Assembly: GCA_013140485.1 (NCBI GenBank)
Contig: JABFSS010000025.1
Span: forward strand, 1 to 17,174
Origin: Candidatus Peribacteraceae bacterium
GTDB lineage: Bacteria; Patescibacteriota; Gracilibacteria; Peribacterales; Peribacteraceae
Direction of reading: 5' to 3'
Length of the DNA: 17,174 nt
A program made the translations under genes and the position numbers. The notes beneath the pieces were generated by a model, which was not told where the DNA came from, did not search any database, and saw nothing but the letters and a program-made list of their open reading frames with translations. Within the stretch, counting starts at the first letter, position 1. Each line of letters opens with the position of its first letter. Positions 12,489 through 17,174 of the stretch are shown in pieces.

Positions 12489-12959
12489 CTACGCCTCGCT
12501 AATCTGCACAGTCTTCACTTTATTTTCCTTCGGAATAAGAACTTTCAAAATACAGTCCTTGCTGAACGTAGCCCGCACCTTCTTCGGATCGATCGTGCCG
12601 GGCAGCGTGATATTACGCGCGAACGGACCCCAGAAGCATTCACGCAGGTAGTACTGATCCGTCGGAACGGTTTCGGGCTGGCGCCGTGTGCCGCGGATCG
12701 TCAGAACATTTTCATTCACTTCGATATCGATGTCGCTTAAACGCACGCCCGCAATTGGCGCGCGGATGATCGTGTAATCGTCTTGGTCGTAGATGTCGAC
12801 GGCCAATTTCCCCGCCTGCGCTTCTGCGGAAGCTCCGGCGGGCAGGCCCGCCTCCGTCGTCTGCGTGACATCGCGGCGCGCACCGAAGGAGAACAAATTT
12901 TTGCCTGATCCGTTCTGGTTCAGCGCGCTGAAGATTCCGTGGAATGGTGATCCACTCAT
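12489..12959 (-). CDS. Small heat-shock protein, Hsp20/alpha-crystallin family
   Basis: An ATP-independent chaperone that holds unfolding proteins, 156 aa. The alpha-crystallin domain runs from about residue 50 to 145: LAVDIYDQDDYTIIRAPIAGVRLSDIDIEVNENVLTIRGTRR, then YYLRECFWGPFARNITLPGTIDPKKVRATFSKDCILKVLIPKE, matching the family's V-x-I-R-G and F-x-R-x-I-x-LP patterns. A C-terminal VQI may act as the IxI anchor. The start at 12959 (MSGSPFHGIF) sits 8 bases behind a good -10 box; the longer frame to 13022 would cross the promoter. Residues about 37-50 (AGLPAGASAEAQAG) come from a palindromic repeat at the border between the flexible N-terminal arm and the domain. It is divergent from the XRE gene. 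Confidence 0.93.
   Translation of the reverse strand: MSGSPFHGIFSALNQNGSGKNLFSFGARRDVTQTTEAGLPAGASAEAQAGKLAVDIYDQDDYTIIRAPIAGVRLSDIDIEVNENVLTIRGTRRQPETVPTDQYYLRECFWGPFARNITLPGTIDPKKVRATFSKDCILKVLIPKENKVKTVQISEA
12811..12852. repeat. GC-rich palindromic repeat inside the hsp20 frame
   Basis: CCCGCC (12811-12816) pairs with GGCGGG (12837-12842) around an inner GCTTC/GAAGC stem; GGCGGGC-AG-GCCCGCC forms a second stem at 12837-12852. It is translated as roughly AGLPAGASAEAQAG. Palindromes of this composition are commonly dispersed in candidate-phyla genomes, in my recollection; only one copy is in this window. Confidence 0.65.
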
Positions 12960-12967
12960 GGAGACCC

Positions 12968-12997
12968 ATTGTAGCAACGTCGCTTGTCTTCGCGCAA
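12968..12997 (-). promoter_or_regulatory. hsp20 promoter
   Basis: Minus strand: TTGCGC (12997-12992), 18-base spacer, TACAAT (12973-12968), 8 bases, ATG. This resembles a housekeeping promoter and predicts a leaderless or nearly leaderless transcript. No CIRCE-type operator was seen. Confidence 0.6.
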
Positions 12998-13073
12998 AAA
13001 TAGAAAGTAGCGCATTGAACAAGTTGTGATACTGTACTTGCGGCGTCGCGATGTGCGATCATCATGACGAGAC

Positions 13074-13101
13074 TTGCTCGTGCTCAGGAGATCAGTAGAA
13101 T
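13074..13101 (+). promoter_or_regulatory. Putative promoter of the XRE regulator
   Basis: TTGCTC (13074-13079), 16-base spacer, TAGAAT (13096-13101), then 37 bases to the ATG at 13139. The leader is pyrimidine-rich with no Shine-Dalgarno sequence. Confidence 0.45.
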
Positions 13102-13138
13102 CCCTCAGCCCCTGTTAATTCCTCTCACCCGCTTTCCC

Positions 13139-13363
13139 ATGACATCCGCTCAGCTCAAGAATACGATCCGCCGCCTGCGCTTCGACCGCAGCATGACGCA
13201 GGAAGAGCTGGCGCTCAGGACGGGAGTGAGCCGGCAGACGATCATGAGCATCGAACGCGGGAAGACGAATCCTTCCGTTCTGCTCGCATTGAAGATTGCG
13301 TCGGCGCTCGGAGTCGATGTTGAAGAGGTTTTCGCAATGGAAGGAAAGTTGGCCCCCGTTTGA
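13139..13363 (+). CDS. XRE-family helix-turn-helix regulator
   Basis: A 74-aa protein that is almost only a Cro/C1-type DNA-binding domain: LKNTIRRLRFDRSMTQEELALRTGVSRQTIMSIERGK, with the recognition helix around VSRQTIMSIERG (about 33-44), then NPSVLLALKIASALGVDVEEVF. Short stand-alone forms like this (YozG-like) are common in bacteria. ATG at 13139 is chosen because homologues start just before LKNTIRRLR; the longer frame from 13064 would begin upstream of the predicted transcription start. It lies between divergent hsp20 and convergent recJ; whether it controls hsp20 is unknown. Its stop is 5 bases from the recJ stop. Confidence 0.88.
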   Translation: MTSAQLKNTIRRLRFDRSMTQEELALRTGVSRQTIMSIERGKTNPSVLLALKIASALGVDVEEVFAMEGKLAPV

Positions 13364-13367
13364 TCCC

Positions 13368-13416
13368 GTCATTCCTCGATACGCTCAGCGCTCCGCGCCG
13401 AGCTACTCGGAATGAC
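13368..13416. repeat. Palindromic repeat forming the recJ C-terminus
   Basis: Perfect 8-base terminal inverted repeats GTCATTCC (13368-13375) and GGAATGAC (13409-13416) enclose an inner CTCAGCGC/GCGCCGAG-like stem. On the minus strand it encodes the last residues of RecJ (SVIPSSSARSAERIEE) and its TGA stop. It may also help end transcription between convergent XRE and recJ. Confidence 0.75.
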
Positions 13417-15078
13417 ACTCTTGATGGGCGGGAGTTTATTCCGTGCCGGGGTTCTTTCTGCGATTCTCATGTCATCTAGAAAGAGCTGCGGCGCCTTCGC
13501 TCCTCTCCACGTATCGACACCCACTCGGCACAGAATATCGACGGGCGCGACGAGATCCGCTTCCAGATGCCCCAAGTTGAATCCGATGAGCTTTCTGCCG
13601 CACACCGACGCCTGCAAGTGTTTCTCATCCGCCCCCACGCGCCGCGGTTGATTGAGACGGACGTTCTGCATCACAAAACGCGGTTCGGGATTTCCCTGTC
13701 CAAAAGGTTCCATCGTCTTGAGAGCGTCGCACAAGCCGAGCGTCACGTTCTCCGCGGCAAGCACGCCGTCGGCTCCGATTGTCGGGATCAATTGGTCCGG
13801 CGGGACGTTCATCTTCACGTCCGCATCCAGACGTTCGCGTAAAGCTTCGAAGGCGTCCTCCCGGAATGAACATCCGGCCGCCATCGCGTGTCCGCCGAAG
13901 GAGAGCAACAAGTCGCATGCCCGCGCCAGTGCGGTCGTGACGTTGAATGCGGGAATGCTGCGCAGCGAGGCCGTGCACACGCCGTTCACGCACCCTCCCA
14001 CGAGTACCGGTTTCCCAAATGCTTCGCAGAGTCTGCCCGCAAGTAATCCGCAGATGCCCGGCGAATATTCATCATTCACGAAACAGAGCATGCTGCCCGC
14101 GTGCGTCGCGGCTTCCGGCAGAAGATCATCCAAATGTCCGATCACAACGTCGCGGCGTTCATTGTTCAACGCGTCGAGCGAGAGCAGCGCTTCGGTGTCG
14201 CCGAGGATCGCCGAGAGCGCGATGTGCGGGTCGGCCATGCGCCCTGCGGCGTTGATGCGCGGCGCGATGCGGAAGGCCACGTCCCGGCTCGAATACGGCG
14301 CTTCCAGGCCCGCGTGCAGGCACAGGAGCGCCAAAGGCCCGTCTCTCAGCTGGCTCAGCGCCAGGAGCCCGTGATGCGTCAGTGTCCGGTTGCCTCCCCG
14401 CAGTTCCACCACGTCGGCGATGGTGCCGATCGCGGCGAGCGCGATATCCGTCATCCGGTCCTCCCATTCGCTGTTCCCTTCCAGCGCATTCACGAAGCTC
14501 CACGTGACGCCCGCCCCGCACGGCGGCGGTTCCATCGGTACGGTCGTCAGCGACGGATGCAAAATAGCGTGCGCTGGAGGAAGTTGCGGCGGCAGGTGAT
14601 GGTGATCGAGCACGATCACGTCCATTCCGGCGGCAACGGCGCGTGCAATTGGTTCAACTGCCGTTACGCCCGTGTCGACCGTGAACAGCAGCGTGATTCC
14701 GGCCGCACGGAATTCTTCCACAGCCGCGTTCTGCAGTCCGTACCCTTCCTTCAGTCGGTGTGGGAGCCGCATCATCGGCTGGATGCCTCTGCGCTTCAAA
14801 AACCGCGCGAGGAGCGCCGTCGACGTGATCCCGTCGCAATCGTAGTCGCCGAAAATCCCAATCTTCTCTTTTTGTGCAATCGCCCGTGTGATTCTCGCCG
14901 CGGCTTTCTCAAAATCCCGAAAGTGACGCGCATCATGTCCGAATTCTTCGAGCAATTCCCCTTCTCCCAGCGCGTCGATTCCCCGCCGCCGCAGCAACGT
15001 CTCTATGACGTCACTCGCCGTGTCGTCGGCGCCGTCCGGCAGGAGCCATCGCTTGCCGGTGAGGGAGAGAAGAGACAT
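13369..15078 (-). CDS. recJ: Single-stranded-DNA-specific exonuclease RecJ
   Basis: A 5'-3' exonuclease used in recombination and repair, 569 aa, normal for the family. DHH phosphoesterase motifs: DYDCDG (78-83), VDTG (134-137), DHHH (158-161); then INAAGRM (275-281), GGHAMAAG (395-402) in the DHHA1 domain and PFGQGNPEP (458-466) leading into the OB domain. All metal-binding motifs look intact. Start at 15078 (MSLLSLTGKRWLLPD) is the family-typical N-terminus; the frame extends open to 15378, but that stretch crosses a terminator and the end of the 176-aa gene. The last ~16 residues come from a palindromic repeat. No clear promoter or ribosome binding site was found; a hairpin lies about 90 bases upstream. 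Confidence 0.96.
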   Translation of the reverse strand: MSLLSLTGKRWLLPDGADDTASDVIETLLRRRGIDALGEGELLEEFGHDARHFRDFEKAAARITRAIAQKEKIGIFGDYDCDGITSTALLARFLKRRGIQPMMRLPHRLKEGYGLQNAAVEEFRAAGITLLFTVDTGVTAVEPIARAVAAGMDVIVLDHHHLPPQLPPAHAILHPSLTTVPMEPPPCGAGVTWSFVNALEGNSEWEDRMTDIALAAIGTIADVVELRGGNRTLTHHGLLALSQLRDGPLALLCLHAGLEAPYSSRDVAFRIAPRINAAGRMADPHIALSAILGDTEALLSLDALNNERRDVVIGHLDDLLPEAATHAGSMLCFVNDEYSPGICGLLAGRLCEAFGKPVLVGGCVNGVCTASLRSIPAFNVTTALARACDLLLSFGGHAMAAGCSFREDAFEALRERLDADVKMNVPPDQLIPTIGADGVLAAENVTLGLCDALKTMEPFGQGNPEPRFVMQNVRLNQPRRVGADEKHLQASVCGRKLIGFNLGHLEADLVAPVDILCRVGVDTWRGAKAPQLFLDDMRIAERTPARNKLPPIKSVIPSSSARSAERIEE

Positions 15079-15168
15079 ATGGCCACGGTACCAGAGGTGG
15101 AAAAGACGACGCGACCCGATTGGTTTCTCAAATTGGGACTTTTGCCCTTCTCCTAGAGGAATTTTGGC

Positions 15169-15188
15169 GTTCCACAGGGGTGTGGAAC
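15169..15188. repeat. Perfect hairpin upstream of recJ
   Basis: GTTCCACA (15169-15176) and TGTGGAAC (15181-15188) with a GGGG loop: an 8-base perfect inverted repeat in the gap between recJ and the preceding terminator. It lacks a T-run on either side in the right sense, so it is more likely an operator or a leader structure than a terminator. Confidence 0.6.
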
Positions 15189-15192
15189 AGGC

Positions 15193-15215
15193 AAAAAAAG
15201 GTTCAAACGAACCTT
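15193..15215 (-). terminator. Intrinsic terminator of the 176-aa gene
   Basis: Minus strand: AAGGTTC, loop GTTT, GAACCTT, followed by a run of T (the A-run at 15193-15199 on the plus strand). It starts about 40 bases after the stop of the 176-aa gene. The clearest rho-independent terminator in the window. Confidence 0.8.
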
Positions 15216-15256
15216 GGATATTCAGGACTTTTTTTGAGAGTCGCTGTTCGGTGGTT

Positions 15257-15787
15257 TCAAAATTCCTGAACGAATCTCTCCAGTATTCTCGCCCTGCGCA
15301 GGGTCCACACGATCGCGACGACCATCGCCAGCACGGCGATGACGGATGCGGGGCCGGTTCCGGCGAGCGGAGCGCCATTGGCGCCCGCCGTCGATTGCAG
15401 CGTCGAGGTCAGGAGCGAATTCTGCTGCGCGAGGCGCGCAAGAATCCGGGCCGTCACGGGGTCGAGATTTCCGTACGGCTGTATCGGTTCTACAGGGGAC
15501 AGATCTTCATAGTCGGAGAATTCCTCTTCCTCCAACGCCACGGGAGGAGGCAGACCATCGTCTTGGACCGGGTCCCACGGCTCGCGGACGATCGTCGGGT
15601 GGCGGTCACGGGAGAGTTCCGCCTCGAGGTCCGCGCGCCACTGTGCGCCACGGTGTCCGCCCGGGATCAAAAATTCCTGATCGTTCTGTTCCAAAAATTG
15701 CTCGGGCGTCATGTACGACTGCGCGATGCCCGTGAGCGGAGCGAGAAAGCCGATAACGGCGACGATGGTGAGGAGACGTGAACGCAT
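15257..15787 (-). CDS. Secreted or surface protein with C-terminal membrane anchor, possible sortase substrate
   Basis: A 176-aa protein. Signal peptide MRSRLLTIVAVIGFLAPLTGIAQS (cleavage near residue 22-24). The exported part is polar and acidic (HRGAQWRADLEAELSRDRHPTI, then LEEEEFSDYEDLSPVEP) with a helix near NLDPVTARILARLAQQNSLL. The end is LAGTG, PAS, a hydrophobic VIAVLAMVVAIVWTL and RRAR, the order of a sortase sorting signal; LAXTG is the class E variant. The tail after RRAR (ILERFVQEF) is longer than usual, so it may simply be a membrane anchor. ATG at 15787 sits 6 bases after the -10 box; the adjacent ATG at 15790 is possible. It follows the calcium-binding-type protein gene by 28 bases. 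Function unknown. Confidence 0.75.
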   Translation of the reverse strand: MRSRLLTIVAVIGFLAPLTGIAQSYMTPEQFLEQNDQEFLIPGGHRGAQWRADLEAELSRDRHPTIVREPWDPVQDDGLPPPVALEEEEFSDYEDLSPVEPIQPYGNLDPVTARILARLAQQNSLLTSTLQSTAGANGAPLAGTGPASVIAVLAMVVAIVWTLRRARILERFVQEF

Positions 15788-15793
15788 CATAGT

Positions 15794-15822
15794 AGTATAG
15801 CGAAAATGATCGTTTTCAGCAA
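15794..15822 (-). promoter_or_regulatory. Promoter of the 176-aa gene, overlapping the upstream stop
   Basis: Minus strand: TTGCTG (15822-15817), 17-base spacer, TATACT (15799-15794). The -35 box is made by the last codons and stop of the 344-aa gene. The spacer holds GAAAA/TTTTC, a small inverted repeat. The ATG follows by 3 or 6 bases. Confidence 0.6.
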
Positions 15823-16850
15823 TCCTTCTTTCCTGCCAACATGCACTTAAAGAACCGCACATCGTCTCGAATCCCGTCACCGACCGAATCGACTTTTGCC
15901 GGATCGGATTCCCCCGTATCGACTTTTCCATTCAGGTTCTTATCCTCGCCGATCATCATACTGAAGGGGATATCGACGCATTCGGAACCTCTGTTGTCCT
16001 TGCACGTCTTGCGCACTTTGTTCGACCTGCACATGCCGTCACACAGGCCATCGCCGTCGGTATCGATGCGCAGCGCATTGGATTCGCCGGCGTCGATGCG
16101 GCCGTTCATGTTTTTATCTTCAATGCCGTCAATGATGCCGTCGCCGTCCGTATCGCGGCGGAGAGGATCGGTGCCGTAGCGGATTTCGCGGCCGTCCGTC
16201 ATGCCGTCGCCGTCGGTATCGGGCTTGCTCGGATCGGTGCCGTATTGCCGCTCGAGTTTGGTGTTGAGTCCGTCACCGATGATCTTCGCGCCTGTTCCTG
16301 TTCCCGTGCGGTCGGAGTCGATGCCGATGGGCAGCTCTTTCTGCGTCATGATGTAACAGGCCATTCCTCCCACAAAACGGTCCAATTGGTGTTTCACGGG
16401 ATTCGAAAGGTCTTTTGGGTTTTTGACAGGCAAACGGAACGGCGAGAACTTCATCTGCCTCGCCTCCTCCGCCTTCCTCCAGTCGCGTTCGGCTTCGGAG
16501 AGGAAAAACTTCCCCGGGAATCCGACGCTCTGCGCGGGGTTGAGCGGGTCATTGGGGTTCGGCAAACAATAGCCCCAGTACCGCACCTTGCCTCCCCGCA
16601 ATCCCAGCAATATCTCGCCGTCGATCGATTCGACGTCCACCGGCACGGTAAAGAACGCGTGACGTCCGCTCGGGATCGTGGCGCCCGAGGCGACGTCAGC
16701 TTCCGTGAGTGCCTTCCAATTCCCCGTCTGCTGTTTCTGCTCCAGTACGCGGGCTTCCAGCGACGCAGGTGACAGTGCGATTGCGGCCACGAGACCGACG
16801 GTTATCCACAGTGCGCCACACAGAGTCGCGATGAATTTGTGTTTGTGCAT
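15816..16850 (-). CDS. Secreted protein with thrombospondin type 3-like calcium-binding repeats
   Basis: A 344-aa protein. Signal peptide: HKHKF, then a hydrophobic core (about 6-28), cleavage near SLEA (30-33). The first half (34-195) is a domain I do not recognise, with two cysteines (95, 165). The second half holds Asp-rich loops: DTDGDGMTDG (211-220), DTDGDGIIDG (233-242), DKNMNGRIDAGE (245-256), DTDGDGLCDG (263-272), DKNLNGKVDTGE (303-314), DSVGDGIRDD (321-330). These DxDxDG loops bind calcium in thrombospondin type 3 and related extracellular proteins. Six cysteines in the C-terminal 75 residues (270, 274, 283, 291, 336, 344) suggest disulphides, implying an oxidising location. It precedes the membrane-anchored 176-aa gene. 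Probably a surface or adhesion protein. Confidence 0.85.
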   Translation of the reverse strand: MHKHKFIATLCGALWITVGLVAAIALSPASLEARVLEQKQQTGNWKALTEADVASGATIPSGRHAFFTVPVDVESIDGEILLGLRGGKVRYWGYCLPNPNDPLNPAQSVGFPGKFFLSEAERDWRKAEEARQMKFSPFRLPVKNPKDLSNPVKHQLDRFVGGMACYIMTQKELPIGIDSDRTGTGTGAKIIGDGLNTKLERQYGTDPSKPDTDGDGMTDGREIRYGTDPLRRDTDGDGIIDGIEDKNMNGRIDAGESNALRIDTDGDGLCDGMCRSNKVRKTCKDNRGSECVDIPFSMMIGEDKNLNGKVDTGESDPAKVDSVGDGIRDDVRFFKCMLAGKKDC

Positions 16851-16858
16851 TTCTCCTT

Positions 16859-16887
16859 AGTATAGCAGAAAAACGGTCTTTTCTGAA
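16859..16887 (-). promoter_or_regulatory. Putative promoter of the calcium-binding-type gene
   Basis: Minus strand: TTCAGA (16887-16882), 17-base spacer, TATACT (16864-16859), 8 bases, ATG. The 8 bases read AAGGAGAA; this is the only Shine-Dalgarno-like string seen, but it is only 2 bases from the ATG, too close for normal use. Confidence 0.5.
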
Positions 16888-16905
16888 GAACTCTCGGAGA
16901 AGAAT

Positions 16906-16980
16906 AGAGTAATAGAATAACGGGACCTGAAGCCAAAATTCCCTCTTTGATGTCCTAATACTCTATTATTCTATTACTCT
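16906..16980. promoter_or_regulatory. Perfect 15-base inverted repeat upstream of dnaJ
   Basis: AGAGTAATAGAATAA (16906-16920) and TTATTCTATTACTCT (16966-16980) are exact complements separated by 45 bases. The right arm ends 6 bases before the dnaJ ATG and overlaps possible -10 boxes (TACTCT 16975-16980; TCTATT 16970-16975 with TTGATG 16947-16952, 17-base spacer). It is not a CIRCE element. It could be an operator pair or, if both arms are transcribed, a leader hairpin. Confidence 0.6.
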
Positions 16981-16986
16981 CATTTC

Positions 16987-17174
16987 ATGCCCCGCGATTA
17001 TTACGACATTCTCGGCCTCAAACGCGGTGCCTCTGCGGACGAGATCAAGCAGGCGTACCGCAAGCTCAGCAAGGAGTGGCATCCCGACAAGCATAAAGGG
17101 GATAAGAAGGCTGAAGATAAATTCAAAGAGATCAACGAAGCATATGAGTCGCTCAACGATCCTCAGAAAAAAAA
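16987..17174 (+). CDS. dnaJ: DnaJ-family co-chaperone, N-terminal J-domain, cut by window edge
   Basis: The first 62 codons encode a J-domain: DYYDILGLKRGASADEIKQAYRKLSKEWHPD, with the HPD motif (residues 32-34) that triggers ATP hydrolysis by DnaK, then EDKFKEINEAYESLNDPQKK. The rest, including any zinc-finger or C-terminal domain, is outside the window, so full DnaJ versus a DnaJ-like protein (for example CbpA type) cannot be separated. The ATG at 16987 gives the canonical start. No Shine-Dalgarno sequence; an AT-rich inverted repeat lies immediately upstream. Confidence 0.88.
   Translation, partial: MPRDYYDILGLKRGASADEIKQAYRKLSKEWHPDKHKGDKKAEDKFKEINEAYESLNDPQKK

Noticed and set aside
14101..15156. 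351-aa plus-strand open frame over recJ
   Set aside because: Antisense to RecJ motifs that are all intact; Arg/His/Val-rich shadow.
15079..15378. Upstream 100-codon extension of the recJ frame
   Set aside because: It crosses a strong terminator and the end of the 176-aa gene and is not part of any RecJ; MSLLSLTGKRW is the family-type start.
16851..16858. AAGGAG as a true Shine-Dalgarno site
   Set aside because: Only 2 bases separate it from the ATG, and no other gene in the window has such a site.
16906..16980. CIRCE heat-shock operator
   Set aside because: CIRCE has TTAGCACTC and GAGTGCTAA arms with a 9-base gap; this repeat has different arms and a 45-base gap.
1..17174. TGA recoded as glycine, as in some related candidate phyla
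   Set aside because: TGA ends serS, recJ, galU, the TPR gene and others at the expected protein lengths, and conserved proteins have no internal TGA.
1..17174. CRISPR array or insertion sequence
   Set aside because: No regularly spaced direct repeats and no transposase-like frame are present; all repeats found are short palindromes.

Overview
The window is a gene-dense bacterial segment (slightly above 50% GC by eye) with 19 protein genes on both strands, short intergenic gaps and no RNA genes, CRISPR array or insertion sequence that I can see. TGA is an ordinary stop (serS, recJ and others), so code 11 fits. Many features recall candidate-phyla (CPR/Patescibacteria) genomes, possibly Peregrinibacteria-like: almost no Shine-Dalgarno sequences, small orphan proteins, TrmB-like and XRE regulators, secreted thrombospondin-type-3-like proteins and many short palindromic repeats. 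That placement is inference, not demonstrated.

Layout. 1-1125 (minus): a truncated family-4-like glycosyltransferase behind an unknown 134-aa protein. 1171-3370 (minus): serS and two unknown proteins. 3469-5293 (plus): a TrmB-like regulator and an unknown coiled-coil protein. 5318-7819: a TPR protein (minus) and uvrB (plus) fired from one shared divergent promoter. 7831-8411: an AbrB/RelE-type toxin-antitoxin operon with palindromic operators. 8405-9205 (minus): a short-chain dehydrogenase; 9237-11099 (plus): a large GT-C-like membrane protein with C-terminal TPRs. 11157-12008 (minus): galU, divergent from an unknown 80-aa gene. 12360-12486: a composite palindromic repeat and terminator. 12489-12959 (minus): a small heat-shock protein; 13139-13363 (plus): an XRE regulator; 13369-15078 (minus): recJ. 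15257-16850 (minus): two secreted or surface proteins ending in a clear intrinsic terminator. 16987-end: start of a dnaJ-like gene behind a perfect 15-bp inverted repeat.

Themes. Surface glycan and envelope functions recur (glycosyltransferase, GT-C protein, galU, calcium-binding secreted protein, possible sortase substrate), mixed with DNA repair (uvrB, recJ) and protein quality control (hsp20, dnaJ).

The two most notable signals are not genes. First, short palindromic repeats of at least four kinds lie inside reading frames without breaking them: in the glycosyltransferase, the dehydrogenase, GalU and the heat-shock protein, and one supplies the end of RecJ. Second, promoters sit almost on top of start codons (-10 box 5-11 bases upstream in eight genes) with no ribosome binding site, which implies widespread leaderless transcripts; several promoters are shared, mirrored, or fused to the previous gene's stop codon.
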